Below the pieces are notes generated by a model, which had not been told where the DNA came from, made no database searches, and saw only the letters and a program-made list of their open reading frames with translations. A program made the translations under genes and the position numbers. This document shows positions 39,717-52,014 of a stretch of 64,000 bases of DNA, piece after piece. The stretch comes from Pseudomonas mosselii. GTDB taxonomy: Bacteria; Pseudomonadota; Gammaproteobacteria; Pseudomonadales; Pseudomonadaceae. The stretch covers positions 1-64,000 of the forward strand of contig NZ_QJRP01000015.1 of the NCBI RefSeq assembly GCF_003205295.1, read 5' to 3'. Every line of letters starts with the position of its first letter. The stretch's first letter is position 1.

Positions 39717-40718
39717 TCACCTGGCGTTGAACAGCGCCAGGCAGTTGTCCAGCATGCGGTTGGAGAAGCCCCATTCGTTGTCGTACCAGGCCAGCACCTT
39801 GAGCATGCGACCGTTGGCGCGGGTGTGGTTGGCGTCGAAGATCGACGACAGCGGGTTGTGGTTGAAGTCGCACGACACCAGCGGCAGGGCGTTGTAGCCC
39901 AGCACGCGCGAGTGGCGGCTGGCCTCGAGGAACAGCTGGTTGACTTCCTCGGCGCTGGCCTCGCGCTTGAGGTTGACCGTGAGGTCGACCAGCGACACGT
40001 TGATCACCGGCACCCGCACGGCCATGCCGGTGAGCTTGCCGGCCAGTTCCGGCAGCACCAGGCCCACCGCCTCGGCGGCGCCGGTCTTGCTCGGGATCAT
40101 CGACTGGGTGGCCGAGCGGGCGCGGTACGGGTCGCTGTGGTAGACGTCGGTGAGCACCTGGTCGTTGGTGTAGGCGTGGATGGTGGTCATCAGGCCCTGC
40201 TCGATGCCGAACTCGCGGTGCAGCACCTGGGCGATCGGCGCCAGGCAGTTGGTGGTGCACGAGGCGTTGGAGATGATCTGGTGCGAGGCGCGCAGCACGT
40301 CGTGGTTGACCCCGTATACCACAGTGGCGTCGGCGCCCTTGGCCGGCGCGCTGACGATCACCTTGGCGGCGCCGGCCGTCAGGTGGGCTGCGGCCTTGGC
40401 GCGTTCGGTGAACAGCCCGGTGCACTCGAACACCACGTCGATGGCCAGAGTCTTCCAGGGCAGTTCGGCGGGGTTGCGGATGGCGCTGACGGCGATGCGG
40501 TCACCATTGACGGTGAGGCTTTCGTGGTCGGCCTCGACACTGGCGTCGAAAATCCCGTGGACGCTGTCGTACTTGAGCAGGTGGGCGTTCATCGCGCTGT
40601 CGCCCAGGTCGTTGATGGCGACGACCTGCAGGTCCTGGCGGTAGCCCTGCGTGTACAGTGCGCGCAGGACGTTGCGTCCGATGCGGCCGAATCCGTTGAT
40701 GGCGATGCGTAGGGTCAT
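39717..40718 (-). CDS. gap: Glyceraldehyde-3-phosphate dehydrogenase (type I)
   Basis: The 333-aa enzyme oxidises glyceraldehyde 3-phosphate with NAD. It shows the nucleotide-binding start [15 protein letters not shown] and the catalytic Cys154 in SNASCTTNC. Divergent from edd across a 266-bp gap with two HexR-type sites, it is the gap-1 paralogue of pseudomonad Entner-Doudoroff loci and converts the triose from Eda. The ATG at 40718 ([11 protein letters not shown]) was chosen; the longer frame to 40757 is unsupported. Confidence 0.97.
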   Translation of the reverse strand: MTLRIAINGFGRIGRNVLRALYTQGYRQDLQVVAINDLGDSAMNAHLLKYDSVHGIFDASVEADHESLTVNGDRIAVSAIRNPAELPWKTLAIDVVFECTGLFTERAKAAAHLTAGAAKVIVSAPAKGADATVVYGVNHDVLRASHQIISNASCTTNCLAPIAQVLHREFGIEQGLMTTIHAYTNDQVLTDVYHSDPYRARSATQSMIPSKTGAAEAVGLVLPELAGKLTGMAVRVPVINVSLVDLTVNLKREASAEEVNQLFLEASRHSRVLGYNALPLVSCDFNHNPLSSIFDANHTRANGRMLKVLAWYDNEWGFSNRMLDNCLALFNAR

Positions 40719-40783
40719 GGCGTTACCTCTGGCAGTCGGGTGAAGCCTGTGGCACAAAGAGCAGCTTCACTGAAACGGTTTTG

Positions 40784-40798
40784 TTGTTGGAATTACAA
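40784..40798. promoter_or_regulatory. HexR operator, gap side
   Basis: TTGTTGGAATTACAA fits the HexR pattern TTGT-N7-ACAA, 66-80 bp upstream of gap. Confidence 0.75.
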
Positions 40799-40845
40799 GA
40801 TTATTCACCGAGAGATAGAAAACAAGCCTTTTTGCTGGCAGTATT

Positions 40846-40861
40846 TTGTTTAAACATACAA
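40846..40861. promoter_or_regulatory. HexR operator, edd side
   Basis: TTGTTTAAACATACAA fits TTGT-N8-ACAA, 124-139 bp upstream of edd. Confidence 0.75.
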
Positions 40862-40984
40862 CGAGTGGTCGGGTCAGCCCCATTTCGAACGGTCCAGGCA
40901 CCTTTTTCTAGAGCCTAGGTCGCAATCGTTTGGAGGGGAAATGGCCAGTGGAGGCCGCCCCACAGTTAGCCTGGAGTCCAGTAC

Positions 40985-42807
<1,823 letters not shown>

Positions 42808-42811
<4 letters not shown>

Positions 42812-43764
42812 AGGCCTTGCTGGTCGGCGACATCGGCGGCACCAACGCACGTTTTGCCTTATGGCGCGACAACGAGCTGCAGGCGGTCCAGGTGCTGGCC
42901 ACCGCCGATTACACCAGCCCTGAGCAGGCCATCGAGGCCTACCTGGCCGACCAGGGTATCGCCCGTGGCGGCCTGGTGGCGGTGTGTCTGGCGGTGGCAG
43001 GTCCGGTGGACGGCGACGAATTCCGCTTCACCAACAACCACTGGCGCCTGAGCCGCAGCGCGTTCTGCCAGACGCTGCAGGTCGAGCGCCTGTTGCTGAT
43101 CAACGATTTTTCCGCCATGGCCCTGGGCATGACGCGCCTGCGCGACGGTGAGTTCCGCGAGGTCTGCGCAGGCCTCGCCGACCCGTCGCGCCCGGCGCTG
43201 GTGATCGGCCCCGGCACCGGCCTGGGCGTGGGCAGCCTGCTGCGCCTGGGCGAGCACTGGCTGGCGCTGCCGGGGGAGGGCGGGCATGTCGACCTGCCGG
43301 TGGGCAATGTTCGCGAGGCGGCGATCCATCAGGAGATTCACCGACAGATCGGCCATGTCAGCGCCGAGACGGTGCTCAGTGGCGGTGGGCTGGTGCGGTT
43401 GTACCAGGCGATCTGTGTGCTCGACGGCGCCACGCCGACGCACAAGACTCCGGCGCAGATCACCGACGCGGCCCTGGCCGGCGAGCCACGGGCACTGGCG
43501 GTGATCGAGCAGTTCTGCCGTTTCCTCGGGCGGGTGGCGGGCAACAACGTGCTCACCCTGGGCGCCCGGGGTGGGGTCTACATTGTCGGAGGGGTGATTC
43601 CGCGTTTCGCCGAGTTGTTCCTGGGCAGCGGATTCGCCGCGAGTTTCGCCGACAAGGGCTGCATGAGCGGTTATTTTGCCGGGGTGCCGGTATGGCTGGT
43701 GACGGCGGAGTTTTCCGGGTTGCTGGGGGCCGGGGTGGCCTTGCAGCAGGCGTTGGATCACTGA
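42808..43764 (+). CDS. glk: Glucokinase
   Basis: The 318-aa ATP-dependent kinase makes glucose 6-phosphate from glucose brought in by the Gts transporter. Motifs: ATP-binding [14 protein letters not shown] (residues 6-19), [10 protein letters not shown], and GPGTGLGVG. It overlaps edd by 4 bp, and its stop is followed at once by a REP pair that separates it from gltR. Confidence 0.97.
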
Positions 43765-43765
43765 T

Positions 43766-43843
43766 CCCTGTGGGAGCGGGTTTACCCGCGAATACTGTAG
43801 TTGCTTCACCGACGCATTCGCGGGTAAACCCGCTCCCACAGGG
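43766..43843. repeat. REP palindrome pair (GGGTTTACCCGCGAA class)
   Basis: Perfect 28-bp inverted arms (43766-43793 and 43816-43843) lie between glk and gltR. Confidence 0.9.
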
Positions 43844-43892
43844 CCCCGTACAGCAGGCATGAAGACCTGCGTTTACAAGAGGACTGACCATT

Positions 43893-44615
43893 GTGAGCAC
43901 TGCCGGCAAATCGATCCTGATGGTCGACGACGACCAGGATATCCGCGAACTGTTGCAGACCTACCTGGCCCGTTGCGGCCTGCAGGTCCATGCCGAGCCC
44001 GACGGCCAGGGCTTTCGCCGTGCCCTGGACGCCAACCCCTACGACCTGGTGATCCTCGACGTGATGCTGCCCGACGAGGACGGCTTCAGCCTGTGCCGCT
44101 GGGTCCGCCAGCACCCGCGCCAGGCGCGGGTGCCGATCATCATGCTGACCGCCAGCTCCGACGAGGCCGACCGGGTCATCGGCCTGGAGCTGGGCGCCGA
44201 CGATTACCTCGGCAAACCCTTCAGCCCACGTGAACTGCAGGCCCGCATCAAGGCCCTGTTGCGCCGCGCCGACTTCGGCCAGGCGGCGCCGGCCAGCGCG
44301 GTGCTGGCCTTCGACGACTGGCGCCTGGACACGGTCAGCCATCGGCTGTTCCATCGCGATGGCGAGGAGGTGATCCTCTCCGGCGCCGACTTCGCCCTGC
44401 TCAAGCTGTTCCTCGACCACCCGCAGCAGATCCTCGACCGCGACACCATCGGCAACGCCACCCGTGGTCGCGAGCCGATGCCGCTGGACCGTATCGTCGA
44501 CATGGCGGTCAGCCGCCTGCGCCAGCGCCTGCGCGACACGGAAAAACCCCCTCGGCTGATCCGTACCGTGCGCGGCAGCGGCTACCTGCTGGCGGCCAAT
44601 GTCTGCCCGGCCTAG
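43893..44615 (+). CDS. gltR: Response regulator GltR
   Basis: The 240-aa OmpR-type regulator has a receiver domain (residues 5-118) with phosphoacceptor Asp56 in VILDVMLP, and a C-terminal winged helix. Paired with the kinase whose start overlaps its end by 17 bp, it is the GltR of pseudomonads, which controls glucose transport genes such as oprB and gts. The start is GTG 43893. It acts on targets that lie immediately downstream in this window. Confidence 0.95.
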   Translation: MSTAGKSILMVDDDQDIRELLQTYLARCGLQVHAEPDGQGFRRALDANPYDLVILDVMLPDEDGFSLCRWVRQHPRQARVPIIMLTASSDEADRVIGLELGADDYLGKPFSPRELQARIKALLRRADFGQAAPASAVLAFDDWRLDTVSHRLFHRDGEEVILSGADFALLKLFLDHPQQILDRDTIGNATRGREPMPLDRIVDMAVSRLRQRLRDTEKPPRLIRTVRGSGYLLAANVCPA

Positions 44616-46053
44616 CGAGCGCCGCTGGCGCCTGCTGCCGCGCTCGCTGCTGGGGCGCATGCTGCTGCTGACCCTGCTGGTGGTGTTGCTGGCCCAGGGG
44701 CTGTCGAGCCTGATCTGGGTGGCGCAATTGCGCGCCAGCCAGCTGCAGGGCCTGCGTGCCAGCGCCGGCAGCCTGGCCCACTCGATGAGCGCCAGCGTCA
44801 GCTACTTCCGTTCGCTGCCGGTGGCCTACCGGCCCATGGTCCTCGACCAGTTGCGCAGCATGGGCGGGACGCGCTTCTTCGTCTCGCTCAACGTCAGGCC
44901 GCTGGAGATGCCGGTGCTGCCCGTCACCCCGCGCAAGCAGGCGGTGATCGAGGTGTTCCAGCAGGTGTTGCACGAGCGGCTGGGCCAGCAGATGGAAATC
45001 TCCGTCGAGTTCGTCAGCCCGGACGACCTGCGGATCTTCAACAGCGGCTTGAAGCTCGATGAGCTGCCCCGTTCGTGGGCGCACTATTCGTTGACCCTGG
45101 AACCGCTCAACCCGCCGGTGCTGGTGACTCAGATCCGCCTGGGCGAAGGAGAGTGGCTGTACATCGCCTCCCTGCTACCTGAGCCGTACACCAGCCTCGA
45201 AGCCGAACGTCTGCCACGACAGCAGATCGGTTTCATTGCCCTGACCACCTCCTTGCTGTTGCTGTTCATCGGCCTGCTGGTGCACTGGCAGAGCCGGCCG
45301 CTCAAGCGCCTGGCGCGGGCGGCGCGGGAAATGTCGTTGGGCGCCGACGTGGCTCCGGTGGCCGAGGGCGGCGGCAGCGAAGTGGTCGAGGTGGGGCGGG
45401 CGTTCAACAGCATGCGCGAGCGCATCAGCCGTTACCTCACCGAGCGCTCCCAGTTGTTCAGCGCCATTTCCCATGACCTGCGCACGCCGATCACACGCCT
45501 GCGCCTGCGGGTCGAGCTGCTCGAGGACGAGAAGCTGCAAGCGAAGTTCAGCCGCGACCTCGACGAACTGGAGCTGCTGGTCAAGGGCGCGTTGCAGTGC
45601 GTGAAGGACACCGACATTCACGAGAACATCGAGCCGATCGACCTCAACCAGGTGCTGGAGATGCTTGCCGAACCTTATATCGGCGACGGCCGCATTACCC
45701 TCGAAGGGCAGGCGCTGGCGCCGTATCCCGGCAAGTCGCTGGCCCTGCGCCGTTGCATCGGCAACCTGATCGACAATGCCATCAAGTACGGCGAGCGGGC
45801 ACACCTGCGGATCCTCGACAGTACCGAAAGCTTCGTCCTCCAAGTGGATGACCAGGGGCCGGGGGTGCCGGAGCAGCGCCTGGAGCAGGTGTTCGAGCCG
45901 CACTTCCGGCTGGCCGGGCAGCAGCAGGGGTATGGGCTGGGGCTGGGGATTGCACGCAATATCGCCCATAGCCATGGGGGAGAGGTGAGCCTGTTGAATC
46001 TGCGTGAAGGTGGGTTGCGGGTGACCTTGTACCTGCCGCGTACAGCCGAATGA
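44599..46053 (+). CDS. gtrS: Sensor histidine kinase GtrS
   Basis: The 484-aa inner-membrane kinase has two membrane helices (about residues 18-38 and 212-232) around a periplasmic sensor domain, a HAMP linker, the H-box with His292 in AISHDLRTPITRLRLR, and a C-terminal ATPase domain with N box GNLIDNAIKYG and G boxes DQGPGVP and GLGLGIA. In P. aeruginosa GtrS responds to 2-ketogluconate or 6-phosphogluconate. Overlap with gltR shows translational coupling. Confidence 0.95.
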   Translation: MSARPSERRWRLLPRSLLGRMLLLTLLVVLLAQGLSSLIWVAQLRASQLQGLRASAGSLAHSMSASVSYFRSLPVAYRPMVLDQLRSMGGTRFFVSLNVRPLEMPVLPVTPRKQAVIEVFQQVLHERLGQQMEISVEFVSPDDLRIFNSGLKLDELPRSWAHYSLTLEPLNPPVLVTQIRLGEGEWLYIASLLPEPYTSLEAERLPRQQIGFIALTTSLLLLFIGLLVHWQSRPLKRLARAAREMSLGADVAPVAEGGGSEVVEVGRAFNSMRERISRYLTERSQLFSAISHDLRTPITRLRLRVELLEDEKLQAKFSRDLDELELLVKGALQCVKDTDIHENIEPIDLNQVLEMLAEPYIGDGRITLEGQALAPYPGKSLALRRCIGNLIDNAIKYGERAHLRILDSTESFVLQVDDQGPGVPEQRLEQVFEPHFRLAGQQQGYGLGLGIARNIAHSHGGEVSLLNLREGGLRVTLYLPRTAE

Positions 46054-46058
46054 CGCGA

Positions 46059-46173
46059 TCCCCTGTAGGAGCGGCCTTGTGCCGCGAAAGGGCCGCAGAG
46101 CGGCCCCAGGGATCTGAAATTGCTGGGGCTGCTTCGCAACCCTTTCGCGGCACAAGGCCGCTCCTACAGGGGA
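46059..46173. repeat. REP palindrome pair (GGCCTTGTGCCGCG class)
   Basis: Inverted REP units (start TCCCCTGTAGGAGCGG) lie between gtrS and the AGE epimerase gene. Confidence 0.9.
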
Positions 46174-46250
46174 CTGATGTCACTACATGGTGACAATTCG
46201 GCAGGCCTTCGTGACATGCCAGCCAGGACGGCTGACTAGAATCGGCTGAC

Positions 46251-46262
46251 AACAACAAGGAA
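46251..46262 (+). promoter_or_regulatory. Crc/Hfq-type A-rich motif before the epimerase
   Basis: AACAACAAGGAA fits the AAnAAnAA pattern bound by Hfq-Crc and covers the ribosome binding site of the AGE-family gene, 10 nt before its ATG. Confidence 0.55.
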
Positions 46263-46272
46263 GACCACGCCC

Positions 46273-47490
46273 ATGGCCAACCGCTGGATCGACTCCCCGA
46301 CACACCATGCCTGGCTCGACGCCGAGGCCCTGCGCCTGCTCGCCTTCGCCAGGGCTTCGCGCCTGCCCCAGGGTTTCGGCAACCTCGATGACGAAGGCCG
46401 CCTGCCCCGTTGCGCCCTGGCCGAGACCATGAACACCGCGCGCATGACCCACAGCTTCGCCCTGGCGCATATCCAGGGCGTTCCGGGTTGCCGCGAGCTG
46501 GTCGAGCATGGCGTCGAGGCCCTGCTGGGCCCGTTGCGCGACCAGGAGCACGACGGCTGGTACGCCCAGCCCGAAGGTCACGGCGACACCGGCAAGGCCG
46601 CCTACCTGCATGACTTCGTCGCCCTTGCCGCCAGTTCGGCGGTGGTGGCGGATGTCACACAGGCCCAGGCACTGCTGGATGCCGTGGTCCGGGTCATCGA
46701 GCAGCGCTTCTGGTGCGAGGAGGAGGGTGCCCTGCGCGAGTCGTTCTCCCGCGACTGGCAGCAGGCAGAAGCCTACCGTGGCGCCAACAGCAACATGCAC
46801 GGCGTCGAGGCGTTTCTCGCCCTGGCCGACGTGACCGGTGACACGCTGTGGCTGCACCGCGCCCTGCGAATGGTCGAGCGCTTGATCCTTGGCCAGGCTG
46901 CCGCCGATGGTCTGCGGGTCACCGAGCATTTCGACGAGCACTGGCAGGCATTGCCCGACTACAACCGCGACAACCCCGCCGACGGCTTCCGCCCCTACGG
47001 CACCACGCCCGGTCATGCCTTCGAATGGGCACGCCTGGTACTGCACCTGGAAGCGGCCCTGCAACGGGCGCAACTGCCCGCGCCGGAGTCCTTGCTGCCT
47101 GCCGCCAGGGGACTGTTCGACAGCGCCTGCAAGCATGCCTGGCAGGCCGATGGCGCATCGGGGCTGGTCTACACCCTGGACTGGCGCAACCGCCCGGTGG
47201 TGCGCGAGCGCCTGCACTGGGTGCATGCCGAGGCCAGCGCCACCGCCGCGGCCCTGTTGCGGCGTACCGGCGAGGCGCAATACGAACATTGGTATCGCTG
47301 CTTCTGGGACTTCATCGCCAGCCATTTCATCGACCGCGGTCACGGCAGCTGGCACCACGAGCTGGACCCGGCGCTGCTGCCCAGTGCGCGCATCTGGGGC
47401 GGCAAGCCCGACCTCTACCACGCCTACCAGGCCCTGCTGCTACCGCGCCTGCCGCTGGCGCCGAGCCTGGCCACGGCCCTGGCCATGTAA
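46273..47490 (+). CDS. AGE-family sugar isomerase/epimerase
   Basis: The 405-aa protein is an alpha/alpha barrel of the N-acylglucosamine 2-epimerase superfamily, closest in style to mannose isomerase/YihS. Likely catalytic His and Arg residues lie in [26 protein letters not shown] and GSWHHELDP. The substrate may be mannose or fructose, or a related sugar. It is placed between gtrS and gtsA, on the same strand, and shares an A-rich Crc-type motif, so it is likely part of the glucose response. The reaction is inferred. Confidence 0.85.
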   Translation: MANRWIDSPTHHAWLDAEALRLLAFARASRLPQGFGNLDDEGRLPRCALAETMNTARMTHSFALAHIQGVPGCRELVEHGVEALLGPLRDQEHDGWYAQPEGHGDTGKAAYLHDFVALAASSAVVADVTQAQALLDAVVRVIEQRFWCEEEGALRESFSRDWQQAEAYRGANSNMHGVEAFLALADVTGDTLWLHRALRMVERLILGQAAADGLRVTEHFDEHWQALPDYNRDNPADGFRPYGTTPGHAFEWARLVLHLEAALQRAQLPAPESLLPAARGLFDSACKHAWQADGASGLVYTLDWRNRPVVRERLHWVHAEASATAAALLRRTGEAQYEHWYRCFWDFIASHFIDRGHGSWHHELDPALLPSARIWGGKPDLYHAYQALLLPRLPLAPSLATALAM

Positions 47491-47583
47491 CCAGATGATG
47501 ACATTCGCGCATCCGTTCGTTACCTGGCGCCGGGCGCGGGCTCCTTACACTCCATGCCATGCAAGCGACAGTCTTGCCTCGCA

Positions 47584-47598
47584 TAACAACAAGAAAGG
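47584..47598 (+). promoter_or_regulatory. Crc/Hfq-type A-rich motif at the gtsA ribosome binding site
   Basis: TAACAACAAGAAAGG overlaps the gtsA ribosome binding site and fits AAnAAnAA. Catabolite repression of sugar transport by Crc/Hfq is known in P. putida. Confidence 0.65.
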
Positions 47599-47605
47599 TA
47601 TTCCC

Positions 47606-48892
47606 ATGCATTCGACGCTTCGTCTCGCCGCCGCGATCTCCTTCGCCTCCCTGTTCTCCCTCAGTGCCCAGGCTGCCGACTCCAAAGGCAGCGTGGAAGT
47701 CGTCCATTGGTGGACCTCCGGCGGCGAAAAGGCCGCGGTCGATGTGCTCAAGGCCCAGGTCGAGAAGGACGGCTTCACCTGGAAGGACGGCGCCGTGGCC
47801 GGTGGCGGTGGCGCCACCGCCATGACCGTGCTCAAGAGCCGCGCCGTGGCCGGCAACCCGCCCGGAGTCGCGCAGATCAAGGGCCCGGATATCCAGGATT
47901 GGGCATCCACCGGCTTGCTCGACACCGATGTGCTCAAGGACGTGGCCAAGGAAGAGAAGTGGGACAGCCTGCTCGACAAGAAGGTTGCCGACACCGTGAA
48001 GTACGAAGGCAGCTACGTGGCCGTGCCGGTGAACATCCACCGCATCAACTGGTTGTGGATCAACCCGCAAGTGTTCAAGAAGGCCGGCATCGACAAGGCG
48101 CCGACCACCCTCGCGGAGTTCTACGCCGCCGGTGACAAGCTCAAGGCCGCCGGCTTCATCCCGCTCGCCCACGGTGGCCAGCCGTGGCAGGACAGCACTG
48201 TGTTCGAGAGTGTGGTGCTCTCGGTGATGGGCGTCGACGGCTACAAGAAGGCCCTGGTCGAGCTGGACGAAAAGGCCCTGACCGGCCCCGAGATGGTCAA
48301 GGCGCTCACCGAGCTGAAGAAGGTCGCCACCTACATGGACCCTGACGGAAAGGGCCAGGACTGGAACCTGGAGGCGGCCAAGGTCATCAACGGCAAGGCC
48401 GGCATGCAGATCATGGGCGACTGGGCCAAGAGCGAATGGACCCTGGCTAAGAAAACCGCCGGCAAGGACTACCAGTGCGTGGCCTTCCCCGGCACCGACC
48501 AGGCCTTCCTCTACAACATCGACTCGCTGGTGGTGTTCAAGCAGAAGGACAAGGGTACCGCGGCGGGCCAGCAGGACATCGCCCGCAAGGTGCTGGGCGA
48601 GGAGTTCCAGAAGGTCTTCAGCACCAACAAGGGCTCGATCCCGGTGCGTAACGACATGCTCGCTGACATGGGCAAGCACGGCTTCGACAGCTGCGCCCAG
48701 ACCGCGGCCAAGGACTTCCTGGCTGACGCCAAGTCCGGTGGCCTGCAACCGAGCATGGCGCACAACATGGCGACCACGCTGGCGGTGCAGGGGGCGTTCT
48801 TCGATGTGGTGACCAACTACATCAACGATCCGAAGGCCGATCCTGCGGATGCGGCGAAGAAGCTCTACTCGGCAGTCAAAGCCGCCCAATAG
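47606..48892 (+). CDS. gtsA: Glucose-binding periplasmic protein GtsA
   Basis: The 428-aa substrate-binding protein of the glucose ABC transporter (carbohydrate family 1) has a signal peptide ending at about residue 22 (SLSAQAA). The mature start [19 protein letters not shown] is typical. It feeds GtsBC in the inner membrane. The start is ATG 47606, as the frame upstream lies inside the epimerase gene. A REP pair separates it from gtsB, which may favour high binding-protein levels over the permeases. Confidence 0.96.
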   Translation: MHSTLRLAAAISFASLFSLSAQAADSKGSVEVVHWWTSGGEKAAVDVLKAQVEKDGFTWKDGAVAGGGGATAMTVLKSRAVAGNPPGVAQIKGPDIQDWASTGLLDTDVLKDVAKEEKWDSLLDKKVADTVKYEGSYVAVPVNIHRINWLWINPQVFKKAGIDKAPTTLAEFYAAGDKLKAAGFIPLAHGGQPWQDSTVFESVVLSVMGVDGYKKALVELDEKALTGPEMVKALTELKKVATYMDPDGKGQDWNLEAAKVINGKAGMQIMGDWAKSEWTLAKKTAGKDYQCVAFPGTDQAFLYNIDSLVVFKQKDKGTAAGQQDIARKVLGEEFQKVFSTNKGSIPVRNDMLADMGKHGFDSCAQTAAKDFLADAKSGGLQPSMAHNMATTLAVQGAFFDVVTNYINDPKADPADAAKKLYSAVKAAQ

Positions 48893-48915
48893 CCAACGCC
48901 GAGGCTGGCGAGATC

Positions 48916-49004
48916 CCTGTGGGAGCGGGTTTACCCGCGAACACCGGCATAGCCGGTGCCAGGCACCGCAGTGTCTGCTTCGCGGGTAAACCCGCTCCCA
49001 CAGG
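48916..49004. repeat. REP palindrome pair inside the gts operon
   Basis: Perfect 26-bp inverted arms at 48916-48941 and 48979-49004 lie between gtsA and gtsB. A smaller GCACCG/CGGTGC palindrome sits in the loop. Confidence 0.92.
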
Positions 49005-49036
49005 TGATGTGCTGACCCTTTTCCAGGTGTGCAATC

Positions 49037-49945
49037 ATGACCACAGCAACCGCCCGCCTGCGGGCCTCCCCCCTGGATGCGCTGCAGCGCTGGCTACCGA
49101 AACTGGTGCTGGCGCCGAGCATGTTCATCGTCCTGGTGGGCTTCTACGGCTACATCCTGTGGACCTTCGTCCTCTCGTTCACCACCTCGACCTTCCTGCC
49201 TACCTACAAGTGGGCGGGCCTGGCGCAGTATGCGCGGTTGTTCGACAACGACCGCTGGTGGGTGGCGAGCAAGAACCTGCTGCTGTTCGGCGGCCTGTTC
49301 ATCGGCATCACCCTGGCTATCGGCGTGTTCCTCGCCGTGCTGCTCGACCAGCGCATCCGCCGCGAAGGTTTCATCCGCACCATCTACCTGTACCCCATGG
49401 CCCTGTCGATGATCGTCACCGGTACCGCCTGGAAGTGGCTGCTCAACCCCGGTATGGGCCTTGACAAGCTGCTGCGCGACTGGGGCTGGGAAGGCTTTCG
49501 CCTGGACTGGCTGATCGACCCCGACCGCGTGATCTACTGCCTGGTGATTGCTGCGGTGTGGCAGGCCTCGGGCTTCATCATGGCGATGTTCCTCGCCGGC
49601 CTGCGCGGCGTCGACCAGTCGATCATCCGCGCCGCCCAGCTCGATGGCGCCAGCCTGCCGCGCATCTACTGGACCGTGGTGCTGCCCAGCCTGCGCCCGG
49701 TGTTCTTCAGCTCGCTGATGATCCTCTCGCATATTGCCATCAAGAGCTTCGACCTGGTGGCGGCGATGACCGCCGGTGGCCCGGGCTACTCCTCGGACCT
49801 GCCGGCCATGTTCATGTACTCGTTCACCTTCAGCCGCGGGCAGATGGGCATGGGTTCGGCCAGCGCGATCCTGATGCTCGGCGCCATCCTGGCGATCCTG
49901 GTGCCGTACCTGTATTCCGAATTGCGGGGCAAACGCCATGACTAG
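49037..49945 (+). CDS. gtsB: Glucose ABC transporter permease GtsB
   Basis: The 302-aa inner-membrane permease has six hydrophobic segments and the EAA-type loop (AAQLDGASLPRIYWTVVLPSL). It is the MalF-like subunit, pairing with GtsC. It overlaps gtsC by 8 bp, and both belong to the gtsABCD operon. Confidence 0.95.
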   Translation: MTTATARLRASPLDALQRWLPKLVLAPSMFIVLVGFYGYILWTFVLSFTTSTFLPTYKWAGLAQYARLFDNDRWWVASKNLLLFGGLFIGITLAIGVFLAVLLDQRIRREGFIRTIYLYPMALSMIVTGTAWKWLLNPGMGLDKLLRDWGWEGFRLDWLIDPDRVIYCLVIAAVWQASGFIMAMFLAGLRGVDQSIIRAAQLDGASLPRIYWTVVLPSLRPVFFSSLMILSHIAIKSFDLVAAMTAGGPGYSSDLPAMFMYSFTFSRGQMGMGSASAILMLGAILAILVPYLYSELRGKRHD

Positions 49946-50783
49946 CCTGACCGACAAACCCGCACTGAACCTCAGCCGCATCGCCATCCACGCCCTGCTG
50001 CTGCTGGCCGTGCTGCTGTACCTGGTGCCGCTGGTAGTGATGCTGCTGACCAGCTTCAAGACCCCCGAGGACATCGGCAGCGGCAACCTGCTGAGCTGGC
50101 CGACCGCGTTCACCGCCATTGGCTGGAGCAAGGCCTGGGCCACGGTCAGTGGCTACTTCGTCAACTCGATCCTGATCACCGTGCCGGCGGTATTGATTTC
50201 CACGGCCATCGGCGCGCTCAACGGCTACGTGCTGTCGATGTGGCGCTTCCGTGGCTCGCAACTGTTCTTCGGCCTGTTGCTGTTCGGCTGCTTCCTGCCG
50301 TTCCAGACCGTGCTGCTGCCGGCCTCGTTCACCCTCGGCAAGCTGGGCCTGGCCAGCACCACCAGCGGGCTGGTGCTGGTGCATGTGGTGTACGGCCTGG
50401 CCTTCACCACGCTGTTCTTTCGCAACTACTACGTGAGCATTCCCGAGGCGCTGGTCAAGGCGGCGCGCCTGGACGGCGCCGGGTTCTTCACCATCTTCGG
50501 GCGGATCATCCTGCCGATGTCGACGCCGATCATCATGGTTTGCCTGATCTGGCAGTTCACCCAGATCTGGAACGACTTCCTGTTCGGCGTGGTGTTCTCC
50601 AGCGGCGACTCGCAACCGATCACCGTGGCCCTGAACAACCTGGTCAACACCAGCACCGGGGCCAAGGAATACAACGTCGACATGGCTGCGGCGATGATTG
50701 CCGGGCTGCCGACGCTGCTGGTCTACGTGGTCGCGGGCAAGTATTTCGTGCGCGGGCTGACCGCCGGCGCGGTCAAGGGGTAA
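49938..50783 (+). CDS. gtsC: Glucose ABC transporter permease GtsC
   Basis: The 281-aa MalG-type permease has six hydrophobic segments and the EAA loop (EALVKAARLDGAGFFTIFGRI), which docks on the ATPase. It starts inside the end of gtsB and stops 3 nt before gtsD, so the three genes are translated together. Confidence 0.95.
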   Translation: MTSLTDKPALNLSRIAIHALLLLAVLLYLVPLVVMLLTSFKTPEDIGSGNLLSWPTAFTAIGWSKAWATVSGYFVNSILITVPAVLISTAIGALNGYVLSMWRFRGSQLFFGLLLFGCFLPFQTVLLPASFTLGKLGLASTTSGLVLVHVVYGLAFTTLFFRNYYVSIPEALVKAARLDGAGFFTIFGRIILPMSTPIIMVCLIWQFTQIWNDFLFGVVFSSGDSQPITVALNNLVNTSTGAKEYNVDMAAAMIAGLPTLLVYVVAGKYFVRGLTAGAVKG

Positions 50784-50786
50784 GTC

Positions 50787-51935
<1,149 letters not shown>

Positions 51936-51987
51936 GGACGGCGGTCATACCCTGTGGGAAAAGACCTGGCCGTTGATTCGTTCTGTT

Positions 51988-52004
51988 AATAACAAGAAAA
52001 GAGG
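51988..52004 (+). promoter_or_regulatory. Crc/Hfq-type A-rich motif before oprB
   Basis: AATAACAAGAAAAGAGG overlaps the oprB ribosome binding site and fits the AAnAAnAA pattern. Confidence 0.6.
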
Positions 52005-52014
52005 ACGCAAAGGG

